NCBI RefSeq assembly: GCF_014648995.1
Contig: NZ_BMSE01000019.1
Span: 1 to 64,000, forward strand
Origin: Streptomyces massasporeus
GTDB taxonomy: Bacteria; Actinomycetota; Actinomycetes; Streptomycetales; Streptomycetaceae
DNA: 64,000 nucleotides
Reading direction: 5' to 3'
Shown here: piece after piece, positions 15,506 through 24,059 of the stretch
Layout: each line of letters starts with the position of its first letter
How positions within the stretch are numbered: the first letter of the stretch is position 1
Notes under the pieces: model-generated
What the model saw: only the letters and a program-made list of their open reading frames with translations
Told to the model about the DNA's origin: nothing
Databases searched by the model: none
Translations under genes and position numbers: made by a program

Positions 15506-18364
15506 TCAGAGGTCGCCCGGCAGTCCGAGGCCGGTGAGGGCGCCGACCGGGTCCAGGTCGGGGGTGCCTCTGGGCCACCAGTCGTCGTGGCCCGGCTCGG
15601 ACTCGTACGCGTACCAGAGGCCGTCGCGGCCGAGGCGGAGCTGGACGTGGCCCTGGGGGTGGGTGAGGTGGTTGCGCCGGGGCCGGAAGGCGGGCAGGTC
15701 GGCGGCGAGCAGGAGGGGGCGGGCCCGGTCGAACCGCCCGGCCGGCGGGTCCCACGGCTCCTCCAGTACGGCGAGGCCCTCCGGTCCGCCCTGGCGCCAG
15801 GCGGCGACCGCGCGGGCCAGCTCGGACGGGGTACGGCCCGCCGCGGTGGCGAGGGACGCGTACAGCGCCCGGGTGCCGGCGGTGAGTCCCGCCCCGGGCC
15901 GGGCGGCGGCCAGGCGGACCGCGTCCTGCCAGAAGGTCAGCTGTCCCACCGGGTCACGGCCGGTGACCAGCAGGGTGTGGGCGCGGGCGGCGGCGTCCGT
16001 GGCCAGCTGGTCCAGCGCGAAGGGGTCCAGGCCGCCGGGGGCCGCCGGGTAGGCCGGGGGCTGCTCGGGGTGGGCGGGCGGAGGCAGTGGAGCGGGGAGG
16101 GGCGTGAGGGCGCGCGAGGCGAGCACCTCCGCGGCCCGCACGCCGGGCAGGGGCGCCGGGCCCCTGTCCTGCGCGGCGCGCGCCGCGCGGGTGGCGTTCA
16201 GCCGCGACAGCGCGTCGAGCAGGTCCCGCTCGCCCCGGCCGCGCAGCAGGAGCAGGACGAAGGGGTCGGCGTCGAGCAGCCGGGCGGTCTGGTAGCAGAG
16301 GGCGGCCGCGTGCTTGCAGGGGTGGCCGCGGTCGGGGCAGCTGCACCGGGGCTCCAGGTCACCGGGGCCGGGCAGCAGCGGAACGCCGCACTCCGCGAGC
16401 GACTGGGGCATCTCCTTGTCGAGCAGCGCCGCGATGTGCCCCGGGCGGTCGGCGGCGGCGTCCAGGAAGCGGTCCCAGTCGGTGTCGTCGAGCGTGCGCA
16501 AGCGCACCTGGACACGGTACGGGCGGGGGCGGCTGCCCTGGACGTAGGCCAGCACGAGGCCGGGCGTCACGGTGATGGCGTCGACATGCCCCTGCCCCGC
16601 GTATCCCCGCCCGCGCTCCAGCCGCTTCACGTCCAGCGCGCCCTGCTCCAGCGCCCCGACCCAGGCGTTTCCCCACCAGCTCTCGGCGAAGCGGTCGCCG
16701 TCCCGGGGTGGGAGGGGCGGGAAGGTGCGGCGGAGTTCGCTGTCGCGGGACGGGGCGGCCATGGAGCGGGGGGACCGGGCCGACCGGGGGGCGTGGGACG
16801 CGGAGGTCGTGGGCGGGGCGGGATCGAGGGCCGGGGAGCTCGCAGGTGCGGGGTGGCGGGGTCGGCTGTGGGTGGATGTGGAGGTGGTGCGGAGTGGGGT
16901 CGCGACCGAGGCCGGGGCAGGCTTCGCCGGGGCGGTGTCGGTGGGCGGAGTGTCGGCGAGCGGGGCGTCGGTGGGTGGGGCGTCCATGGGTGGGGCGTCC
17001 ATGGGTGGGGCGTCCATGGGTGGGGCGTCCATGGGCGGGGTGTCCGTCGGTGGGGCGTCCATGGGCGGGGCGTCCATGGGTGGGGCGTCCATGGGCGGGG
17101 CGTCCATGGGCGGGGCGTCCATGGGCGGGGTGTCCGTCGGTGGGGCGTCCATGGGTGGGGCGTCCATGGGCGGGGTGTCCGTGGGTGGGGCGTCCTTGCG
17201 CGGGGCGTCGTCGTGCCGGGTGAGGGCCGGATCGTGGTCGGCCCGGCCGTTGCCGTGCGGGGCGGGGGCCGGATCCCGGGTGTCCGGGTCGCTGGTCCCG
17301 GCGGTCGGGGTGTGCGGGGTCTCGGGCCGGGGCCCCGGGCGCCCTGTGCTGTCCGGCCCGTCCGGGCTCGTTGCGGCCAGGTCGTGCCCGCTGTGCGGCG
17401 TTTCCGGGCTCGGCGCGGCGGGGCCGTGCGGCAGGTCGGTCATGCGAGCGGACCGGGCCTCCTGCCCGCTCGTTCGCTCCTGGTCGTCCGCGGTCACGTC
17501 CGACAGGCTCGGCATCCGGAAGGCGTCGGACAGCAGTTGCCGTACGTCACGCGCGCCGCTGGCGGGGGTGTCCGCGCCCGCCCGCCGCACAGCCGCCGCC
17601 CTGTCGTCGACGGCGCTCTGCCGGGCCCGGCGCCTGCGGCGGGCGCCTTCCCGTTCGGTCGCCTCCCGGGTCCGCCGCGCTTCGTCCCGAGCCGCCCGCA
17701 GCGCCACGCGCGCCACGTCCGCGGCACGGGGCTCGGTGTCCGCCCGGTCGGCAGAGCGCGCGGGCGGCGCATCGGCCGGGGTGGCCTCCTCCGGGCTCGT
17801 CCGCAGGTCGCCGGATTCCCGCGGCTGCGGCTTCACGGCCGCCGATGTGTCCTCGGGTTCACCGGCAATGTGTGGCCTGCCGGTGATGTGGGGCGCGACG
17901 GCGAGGTGCGACGCACCCGCGATGTGGGACCCGCCCGCGCCCTCCGACCCGCTGTCCATACCGGTGGCAGTCGTGCCCTCCTGCCCACCGCCGCCCTCGG
18001 AAGCCCCGGCGGCATCGGGGGCACGGGTGACCGGGGGCGCACCGGCATCCCCTGGCGCATCGGCGCCTTCGAAGGAGTCGGCGGACTCGACCGCATCGGT
18101 GTCCCCCCGTCCGCTCCCCCGCTGCTCGGACACAGCCCTCCGCAGCGCCTCGCGGGCCGCGTCGGCCGGACCGGGGGCCTCCTCGGCGGCGGCTCCCCCG
18201 GTCGGGGACGGCTCCGGACGGGCAGCCGGTGCCGGGGCGGAGTCCTGGGCCACAGCGGCCCGCTCGCGGGCCTCGCGCAGCGCACGGCGGGCCTCGTCGG
18301 CCGGGCGGGCGCTCGTCGAGTCCTCCCCGGGGACGGGTGCGCGGCGGTCCTCGCCGGGTGTCAT
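15506..18364 (-). CDS. SWIM zinc-finger protein with long repetitive N-terminal extension
   Basis: A 952-residue protein. The conserved part is C-terminal (from about 535): FAESWWGNAWVGALEQGALD, GHVDAITVTPGLVLAYVQGS, and a SWIM zinc finger CSCPDRGHPCKHAAALCY. The first 530 residues are low-complexity: charged helices (EARRALREARERAA, VARVALRAARDEARRTREA), then a proline-rich stretch with 17 copies of a pentapeptide, mainly PPMDA. The ATG overlaps the stop of the upstream SNF2 helicase gene (ATGA), so the two are translationally coupled and probably act together on chromosomal or RNA/DNA structures. The related protein I remember begins near the SWIM domain, so an internal start is possible, but the frame is open and coding throughout. 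Confidence 0.85.
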   Translation of the reverse strand: MTPGEDRRAPVPGEDSTSARPADEARRALREARERAAVAQDSAPAPAARPEPSPTGGAAAEEAPGPADAAREALRRAVSEQRGSGRGDTDAVESADSFEGADAPGDAGAPPVTRAPDAAGASEGGGGQEGTTATGMDSGSEGAGGSHIAGASHLAVAPHITGRPHIAGEPEDTSAAVKPQPRESGDLRTSPEEATPADAPPARSADRADTEPRAADVARVALRAARDEARRTREATEREGARRRRRARQSAVDDRAAAVRRAGADTPASGARDVRQLLSDAFRMPSLSDVTADDQERTSGQEARSARMTDLPHGPAAPSPETPHSGHDLAATSPDGPDSTGRPGPRPETPHTPTAGTSDPDTRDPAPAPHGNGRADHDPALTRHDDAPRKDAPPTDTPPMDAPPMDAPPTDTPPMDAPPMDAPPMDAPPMDAPPMDAPPTDTPPMDAPPMDAPPMDAPPMDAPPTDAPLADTPPTDTAPAKPAPASVATPLRTTSTSTHSRPRHPAPASSPALDPAPPTTSASHAPRSARSPRSMAAPSRDSELRRTFPPLPPRDGDRFAESWWGNAWVGALEQGALDVKRLERGRGYAGQGHVDAITVTPGLVLAYVQGSRPRPYRVQVRLRTLDDTDWDRFLDAAADRPGHIAALLDKEMPQSLAECGVPLLPGPGDLEPRCSCPDRGHPCKHAAALCYQTARLLDADPFVLLLLRGRGERDLLDALSRLNATRAARAAQDRGPAPLPGVRAAEVLASRALTPLPAPLPPPAHPEQPPAYPAAPGGLDPFALDQLATDAAARAHTLLVTGRDPVGQLTFWQDAVRLAAARPGAGLTAGTRALYASLATAAGRTPSELARAVAAWRQGGPEGLAVLEEPWDPPAGRFDRARPLLLAADLPAFRPRRNHLTHPQGHVQLRLGRDGLWYAYESEPGHDDWWPRGTPDLDPVGALTGLGLPGDL
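16934..17188. repeat. 15-bp minisatellite, 17 tandem units, inside the SWIM gene
   Basis: Seventeen head-to-tail 15-bp units, most reading GGCGTCCATGGGYGG on the plus strand. Each encodes a pentapeptide on the minus strand: PPMDA (11 units), PPTDT (4), PPTDA and PLADT. The 15-bp period keeps the frame whatever the copy number. Near-identity of the middle units implies recent expansion or homogenisation. Confidence 0.93.
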
Positions 18365-21231
18365 GACGACCTCCGCAGGGACACCAGGTCGGTCAGCTCG
18401 CGGTCCGTCAGTTCCGTGAGGGAGGACTCGCCGGAGCCGAGGATCGCGTCGGCGAGGGCGCGCTTGGACTGGAGCATCTCGGCGATGCGGTCCTCGATGG
18501 TGCCCTCCGTGATGAGGCGGTGCACCTGCACCGGCTGGGTCTGGCCGATGCGGTAGGCGCGGTCGGTGGCCTGCTCCTCCACGGCCGGGTTCCACCAGCG
18601 GTCGAAGTGCACGACATGGCCCGCCCGGGTGAGGTTGAGGCCGGTGCCGGCCGCCTTGAGCGACAGCACCAGGACCGGCGTCGAACCGGCCTGGAAGCGG
18701 TCCACCATGCGCTCCCGCTCGGGGACGGGCGTGCCGCCGTGGAGGAGGTCGACCGGGACGGCGCGGGTGGCCAGGTGGGAGGTGATCAGGCGGGCCATCC
18801 CGACGTACTGGGTGAAGACGAGGGCGGACCCGTCCTCGGCCAGCAGGGTGTCCAGCAGCTCGTCCAGCAGGGCGAGCTTCCCGGAGCGGGCGGCGAGCCG
18901 GTCGCCGGCGCCCGGGGTGTGCTCCTCCCTGAGGAACAGCGCGGGGTGGTTGCAGATCTGCTTCAGCGAGGTGAGGAGCTTCAGCACCAGGCCCCGGCGG
19001 GGCATGCCCTCGGCCGTCTCGATGGCGAGCATCGACTCGCGGACGACCGCCTCGTACAGCGCGGCCTGTTCGCGGGTGAGCGGCACCGGATGATCGGTCT
19101 CGGTCTTGGGCGGCAGCTCGGGCACGATGCCCGGGTCGGACTTCTTGCGGCGCAGCAGGAAGGGCCGGACCAGCCGGGCCAGGCGCTCCACCGCCTCCTC
19201 GTCCTCGCCGTTCTCCACGGCGCGCGCGTGCCGGGCGCGGAAGGACTTCAGCGGGCCGAGCAGGCCCGGGGTGGTCCAGTCGAGCAGCGCCCACAGCTCC
19301 GAGAGGTTGTTCTCGACGGGCGTGCCGGTCAGGGCCACGCGCGCGGGGGCCGGGATCGTGCGCAGCGCCTTGGCGGTGGCCGAGTAGGGGTTCTTGACGT
19401 GCTGCGCCTCGTCGGCGACGACCATGCCCCAGGTGCGGTCGGCCAGGGCGGGGGCCGCCGAGCGCATGGTGCCGTAGGTGGTGAGGACGAAGCCGCCGTC
19501 CAGGTCGTCGAGGCTGCGGTCGGGGCCGTGGAAGCGGCGGACGGGGACGCCGGGGGCGAAGCGGGTGATCTCCCGCTGCCAGTTGCCCAGCAGGGAGGCC
19601 GGGCAGACGACCAGGGTCGGTTCGCGGCGGGCCCGCTTCAGGTGCAGGGCGATCAGGGTGACGGTCTTGCCGAGGCCCATGTCGTCGGCGAGGCAGCCGC
19701 CGAGGCCGAGGGAGGTCATCAGGTCGAGCCAGGCCAGGCCCCGGAGCTGGTAGTCCCGGAGGGTGGCCCGCAGGCCCGGGGGCGGTTCGGCCGGGCGGAT
19801 CCCCGCGGTCAGGCGATCGCGCAGGGCGGCCAGCGCACCGACGGGGACGGCCTCGACCGTCTCGCCGTCGACGTCGGCCGTGCCGGTGAGGGCGACGGAC
19901 AGCGCGTCGACCGGGTCGAGCAGGCCCAGGTCCCGTTTGCGGGCCTTGCGGACGAGCGCCGGGTCGACCAGCACCCACTGGTCGCGCAGCCGGACGACCG
20001 GGCGGTGCGCCTCGGCAAGAGCGTCCATCTCGGTGTCGGTGAGCGGGTCGCCGCCGAGCGCCAGCTGCCAGCGGAACTGGAGGAGGTCCTCGCTCTCGAA
20101 GAAGCCGGTGCCGTCGGTCGCCGAGCCGGGGGCCGGACGGACCACCGCCGCGGCGGACAGGTCCTGGGCGAGGTCCCGCGGCCAGTGCACGGCGACCCCG
20201 GCGGCGGCGAGCCGGGTCGCCGCGACGCCGAGCAGGTCGCTCAGCTCGTCCTCGGTCAGGGCCAGCACGTCGGGCACGTCCTGGTCGGCGAGCCGGTCGA
20301 GCGGGGGCCAGACGCGGGCGGCGCGGCGCACGGCGAGGGCGGCGTCCACGCGCGCGCGGGGCCCGAAGGCGTCGGCAGCGGCGCCCGCCCACAGGGCCGC
20401 CGCGTCGGCGACGAGGGTGGGGTCGGCGAGGCTGTGCACCTGGACGATCGCGGCTCCGGCGCTGCGGGCACCGCCGGCGGCGTCGTCGAACAGGTCGTAC
20501 GCCGACAGGTCCAGGCGGAGCGAGATCCGTACGCCGGCGTCCATGCCGGCGGCGACCTCGGCGGCCCAGTCGTGGGCGGTGGGCAGGTGCTGGGCCTCGC
20601 GGGCCGCGAAGGGCCTGCCGGAGGTGTGGGGCGCGGCCGGGGTGCGCGGCAGGGTGTCGGCGACCGCGTCGAGGAAGGCGCGCACCAGGGCTTCCGGTTC
20701 GGGCAGCAGGATCGGGCCGGGGCCGGGCAGCGGCACGGCGTGGCCCTCGTGGGGCAGGGCGGCGGCCACCGCGCGCAGGTGCGCGATGTCGTCCGGGTCG
20801 AGGGGGCCGGCCCGCCAGGCGTCGTGGCCCGTGGCGGTGAGGCCGGGCAGCAGCCGGCCGCGGGCGGTCAGCCGCAGGGCGTGGAGGGCGGCTGCGCCCC
20901 AGCAGGCCGTGGCGGGGTGGGCCGCGGGGTCGTGCCGGGCGCGGACGAGGAGCGGCAGGGCCGCGTCGAGCGGGAGGGTCAGCGCGCGGGTGGTGCGCCG
21001 CCGGACTCCGGCGGCGCCGTGCCGTCGTACGACGGTCAGCTCGGTGTCCCCGGCGTCCGCGGTGCCTTCCGCGTCCCCTGGGGGCAGGGGCTCGCCCTCG
21101 GGGTCCCAGAAGGCGATGCGGCCCTCGCGTGGGAGGGGCGCGGGCAGGAAGACGGCGGGGAGCCGGACCGGGACCATCGCGTCCCCCGCCCGCTCGGCCA
21201 CCTGAGCCGCCTCTCGCATACGTCCTGCCAC
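18361..21231 (-). CDS. SNF2-family DEAD/DEAH-like helicase
   Basis: A 956-residue Swi2/Snf2-type ATPase. The N-terminal 450 residues form the bacterial SNF2-associated region. Then come motif I DDMGLGKT, Ia LVVCPASLLGNWQREI, II as ADEAQHVKNP (DEAQ in place of DEAH), III LTGTPVENNLSELWAL, IV region LVFTQYVGM, V LSLKAAGTGLNLTRA and VI ATDRAYRIGQTQPVQVHR. It should translocate on double-stranded DNA and remodel protein-DNA complexes or aid repair. It forms an ATGA-coupled operon with the SWIM protein downstream, a widespread bacterial pairing. An internal ATG at 21177 (MVPVRLPAVF) is an alternative start. Confidence 0.94.
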   Translation of the reverse strand: MAGRMREAAQVAERAGDAMVPVRLPAVFLPAPLPREGRIAFWDPEGEPLPPGDAEGTADAGDTELTVVRRHGAAGVRRRTTRALTLPLDAALPLLVRARHDPAAHPATACWGAAALHALRLTARGRLLPGLTATGHDAWRAGPLDPDDIAHLRAVAAALPHEGHAVPLPGPGPILLPEPEALVRAFLDAVADTLPRTPAAPHTSGRPFAAREAQHLPTAHDWAAEVAAGMDAGVRISLRLDLSAYDLFDDAAGGARSAGAAIVQVHSLADPTLVADAAALWAGAAADAFGPRARVDAALAVRRAARVWPPLDRLADQDVPDVLALTEDELSDLLGVAATRLAAAGVAVHWPRDLAQDLSAAAVVRPAPGSATDGTGFFESEDLLQFRWQLALGGDPLTDTEMDALAEAHRPVVRLRDQWVLVDPALVRKARKRDLGLLDPVDALSVALTGTADVDGETVEAVPVGALAALRDRLTAGIRPAEPPPGLRATLRDYQLRGLAWLDLMTSLGLGGCLADDMGLGKTVTLIALHLKRARREPTLVVCPASLLGNWQREITRFAPGVPVRRFHGPDRSLDDLDGGFVLTTYGTMRSAAPALADRTWGMVVADEAQHVKNPYSATAKALRTIPAPARVALTGTPVENNLSELWALLDWTTPGLLGPLKSFRARHARAVENGEDEEAVERLARLVRPFLLRRKKSDPGIVPELPPKTETDHPVPLTREQAALYEAVVRESMLAIETAEGMPRRGLVLKLLTSLKQICNHPALFLREEHTPGAGDRLAARSGKLALLDELLDTLLAEDGSALVFTQYVGMARLITSHLATRAVPVDLLHGGTPVPERERMVDRFQAGSTPVLVLSLKAAGTGLNLTRAGHVVHFDRWWNPAVEEQATDRAYRIGQTQPVQVHRLITEGTIEDRIAEMLQSKRALADAILGSGESSLTELTDRELTDLVSLRRSS

Positions 21232-21343
21232 CTCCCGCCCCGCGTGTCGGATCAGTTGTCTCCGACTCTACGGGCGGGGTCTGACAATCGGCCCCGGCGG
21301 CGGGCCCGGAGGCTTCCGACGGATCTCCGCGGCGTCACGCCCC

Positions 21344-21925
21344 CTAGGGCACGGTCCGGCCCACGACGTACACCCAGGGGTACGCCGGGTTGGACAGGTC
21401 CACGACCACGTCGTGGGTGGGTGCCGGGTTCTTCTGCCGGTGGACGAAGCCGTACCAGGAGTCGTTCGTGGCGAACTTCCAGCCGGTGATCTTCCGGTCG
21501 CGGGCGCCGATGGTGATGTGGCCCTGCTTCAGGTCCTTGCGGGTCACGCCCAGGCCGGTCAGGTAGGCGTCCAGACCGGCCGCGTTGGTCTCGAACTGGG
21601 TGTAGAGGCGGCTGGTCTTCCAGTTGTTGGTCTCGTAGTACGCCACGTGCCAGGCCGGGTGCGGGACGGGCACCTGGTAGATCCGGCGCTGGAGCTTGGA
21701 GGGCCAGCCCTCGGTCAGGCCGGTCGCCGAGTACTTCGCCTCCTTGTCCTTGCCGCTGTCGCGGCTCTGGTTCGCGGAGATCACGAGGTAGCCGGCCGGG
21801 ACGCCGATGAGCAGCACGATGATCAGCAGGGTGAGGGACCTGCGGCGGATCATGTGGCGGCGGTCCTCGGCCGGACGGTCCGGCTCGTCGGGCCAGGGGC
21901 CCTGGTGGGGCAGGGAGGCGGTCAC
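21344..21925 (-). CDS. Membrane-anchored hypothetical protein
   Basis: A 193-residue protein with a short cytoplasmic N-terminus, one transmembrane helix (RRRSLTLLIIVLLIGVPAGY, about 27-46) and an extracytoplasmic domain of about 145 residues rich in aromatic residues (HVAYYETNNWKTSRLYTQFE, NDSWYGFVHRQ, PAYPWVYVVGRTVP). No cysteines are seen outside. It starts at GTG 21925, which overlaps the stop of the ROK kinase (GTGA), so the two are coupled. I do not recognise the family. Confidence 0.75.
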   Translation of the reverse strand: MTASLPHQGPWPDEPDRPAEDRRHMIRRRSLTLLIIVLLIGVPAGYLVISANQSRDSGKDKEAKYSATGLTEGWPSKLQRRIYQVPVPHPAWHVAYYETNNWKTSRLYTQFETNAAGLDAYLTGLGVTRKDLKQGHITIGARDRKITGWKFATNDSWYGFVHRQKNPAPTHDVVVDLSNPAYPWVYVVGRTVP

Positions 21926-23070
21926 GACGTCTCCTGGGTACTGCGCAGCGACTGCGTGTACCGCTCATACCGCTCGTAGCGCTCCACGCGGCGGCGCTTG
22001 GCGCGGCGGAAGCGGCGGGCGACCAGCCGCGCGAGGTCGGCGGCGCCGACCATGCCGGCCTCGGGGCCGAGCTGGGCCCGGACGATGCGGGCCTCGGGGC
22101 GGTAGCCGCGGCCGGTGAGGTGTCGTTTGAAGGCGTCCCGGGCGGGGCCGATCAGCAGGTCGTCGGCGGCCGAGACACCGCCGCCGATCACGAAGCAGGA
22201 GGGGTCGAGGGCGGCGGCGAGGTTGGCGATGCCGACGCCGAGCCACTGGCCGATGTCCTGGAGCAGTTCGATGCACATGGCGTCGCCGTCGCGGGCCAGC
22301 TCGGTGATCATCGGGCCGGTGATGTCGCCGATGTTGCCCTTGACGTGCTCGATGATCCCGTATGCGACCGGAGAGTCGGCGGCAGCCAGCTCGCGGGCCT
22401 CGCGGACCAGGGCGTTTCCGGAGCTGTACTGCTCCCAGCAGCCGCGGTTGCCGCACGGGCAGCGGTGGCCGCCGGGCACGACCTGCATGTGGCCGAACTC
22501 GCCGGCGACGCCGTACTTGCCGCGCTTGACCTGGCCGTCCTCCAGGATCGCGCCGCCGATTCCGGTGCCGAGGGTGATCATGACGAGATGGTCCTCGCCG
22601 CGGCCGGCGCCGAAGCGCCACTCGGCCCAGGCGGCGGTGTTGGCGTCGTTGTCCACGAGGACCGGGACGGACAGCCGGCCCGAGAGGCGGTCGCGCAGCG
22701 GTTCGTTGCGCCAGGACAGGTGGGGGGCGAACAGCACGCGGTTGCGGTCGGCGTCCACCCAGCCGGCCGCGCCGATGCCGACGGCGTGCACGTCGTGCCG
22801 GTCGGAGAGGTCCAGGACCAGCTCGGCGATGGTGTCCTCGACGACCTTGGGGCTCTTGGACTTGTCCGGGGTCTCCGTGCGGAGCATCTCCAGGATGTTG
22901 CCGTCGGCGTCGACGACACCCGCCATCACCTTCGTACCGCCGATGTCGATGCCGACCGTGGGCACGCGGGGGGCCGTCAGGTGCGAGCGGCGCTCCCGGG
23001 TGCCGACGGTGCGGAGCACGGTGGCACGGCGGGAGCCGATGGGGGCGGTGAAGTCGCGGTAGGTGCTCAT
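21922..23070 (-). CDS. ROK-family sugar kinase (glucokinase-like)
   Basis: A 382-residue ROK protein. It shows the ATP-binding VGIDIGGTKVMAGVVD, sugar-binding VDNDANTAAWAEW, LGTGIGGAI, EFGHMQV and the zinc-binding ROK signature CPCGNRGCWEQYSSG, plus the adenosine motif FVIGGGVS. There is no N-terminal helix-turn-helix, so it is a kinase, not a ROK repressor. Both termini are unusually long and basic (RRFRRAKRRRVERYERYERY at the C-terminus). It resembles, but is not identical to, the Streptomyces glucokinase I remember, so a paralogue with another hexose substrate is possible. It is translationally coupled to the following membrane-protein gene. Confidence 0.88.
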   Translation of the reverse strand: MSTYRDFTAPIGSRRATVLRTVGTRERRSHLTAPRVPTVGIDIGGTKVMAGVVDADGNILEMLRTETPDKSKSPKVVEDTIAELVLDLSDRHDVHAVGIGAAGWVDADRNRVLFAPHLSWRNEPLRDRLSGRLSVPVLVDNDANTAAWAEWRFGAGRGEDHLVMITLGTGIGGAILEDGQVKRGKYGVAGEFGHMQVVPGGHRCPCGNRGCWEQYSSGNALVREARELAAADSPVAYGIIEHVKGNIGDITGPMITELARDGDAMCIELLQDIGQWLGVGIANLAAALDPSCFVIGGGVSAADDLLIGPARDAFKRHLTGRGYRPEARIVRAQLGPEAGMVGAADLARLVARRFRRAKRRRVERYERYERYTQSLRSTQETS

Positions 23071-23193
23071 CGCGCCCGATTCTGCCTCACGGTGGGGGTG
23101 TGTGCGGAGCGGGGCAGAGGCGGGGTGGTGCGGGTCATGGCCGGGTGCGGGTGGGTGGGGGTCGCCCGCGCAGTTCCCCGCGCCCCCAAGATT

Positions 23194-23958
23194 TCAGGTC
23201 CGTACCAGGAGCTGGAACTCGAACGAATAGCGGGTCGGGCGATAGGTATGTGTGCCGTATTCCACTGCTCGGCCCGTGTCGTCGAACGTCACCCGCTGCA
23301 TGGTGAGGAGCGGGGCCCCGGTCTCCTCGGCGAGCCGCTCCGCCTCCTCCGTCGTCGCCGCCCGGGCTCCGATCGACTGGCGGGCGCTGTGCAGGGTGAT
23401 GCCCGCCGACCGCATCAGGCGGTAGAGGCCGGTCGTCTCCAGCTGGTCGGTGTCGAGGTCGATGAGGCCGGGGGGCAGGAAGTTGCAGAGGTAGGCCATG
23501 GGCTCGCCGTGGGCGAGGCGGAGGCGTTCGACGCGGTGGACGTCGCTGTCCTCGGCGACGCCGAGTGCGGCGGCGACCTCGGCGGAGGCGGGGACGAGCT
23601 TGTTGACCAGGACCTTGGTGGCCGGGCGCTGGCCCGCCGCCTCCAGGTCGTCGTAGAGGCTGCTGAGCTCCAGCGGGCGTTTGACCTGGCTGTGCACGAC
23701 CTGGGTGCCCACGCCGCGGCGGCGCACGAGGAGGCCCTTGTCGACGAGCGACTGGATCGCCTGGCGGACGGTCGGCCGGGACAGGCCGAGCCGGGCGGCG
23801 AGCTCGATCTCGTTGCCCAGCAGGCTGCCGGGGGTCAGCGTGCCGTGCTCGATCGCGGCCTCCAGCTGCTGGGACAGCTGGAAGTACAACGGCACGGGAG
23901 AGCTGCGGTCCACACTCAGCTCGAGCTGCACGGTCGGGTCCACTTCTGGTTTCGGCAC
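23194..23958 (-). CDS. GntR-family (HutC subfamily) transcriptional regulator
   Basis: A 254-residue repressor-type protein. Residues about 20-90 form the GntR winged helix (PLYFQLSQQLEAAIEHGTL, then ELAARLGLSRPTVRQAIQSL and GLLVRRRGVGTQV). Residues about 105-250 form the UTRA ligand domain (RVERLRLAHGEPMAYLCNFL, AVEYGTHTYRPTRYSF). HutC members commonly bind sugars or their phosphates. It is divergent from a Gfo/Idh/MocA dehydrogenase across 101 bp, so it probably controls that gene and itself. Confidence 0.9.
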   Translation of the reverse strand: MPKPEVDPTVQLELSVDRSSPVPLYFQLSQQLEAAIEHGTLTPGSLLGNEIELAARLGLSRPTVRQAIQSLVDKGLLVRRRGVGTQVVHSQVKRPLELSSLYDDLEAAGQRPATKVLVNKLVPASAEVAAALGVAEDSDVHRVERLRLAHGEPMAYLCNFLPPGLIDLDTDQLETTGLYRLMRSAGITLHSARQSIGARAATTEEAERLAEETGAPLLTMQRVTFDDTGRAVEYGTHTYRPTRYSFEFQLLVRT

Positions 23959-24008
23959 GGGCCGAGCGTAGCTCCGTGCGTTGTTGACGGGAAGTCGTGT
24001 AGTCAGAT

Positions 24009-24018
24009 TGTCCGGACA
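24009..24018. promoter_or_regulatory. Candidate GntR operator in the divergent promoter region
   Basis: TGTCCGGACA is a perfect 10-bp palindrome within TTGTCCGGACATACAG, between the divergent gntR (start 23958) and dehydrogenase (start 24060) genes. Size and placement fit a GntR dimer site. Confidence 0.5.
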
Positions 24019-24059
24019 TACAGATTGACAGCGGCGAGCTGTGCACGCACTTTGTTTCC

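Noticed and set aside
16934..17188. Regular short repeats that could suggest a CRISPR array.
   Set aside because: Units are contiguous 15-mers without spacers and maintain a coding frame.
16572..18419. A 615-residue plus-strand frame with VGGASMGG-type repeats.
   Set aside because: It is the mirror of the 15-bp minisatellite in the SWIM gene. Glycine/serine-rich low complexity and opposite-strand coding signals argue against it.
15506..20392. A single 1,628-residue minus-strand reading frame.
   Set aside because: Only the part after ATG 18364 reads as protein. The upstream part is the shadow of the SNF2 helicase gene, whose motifs are in another frame.
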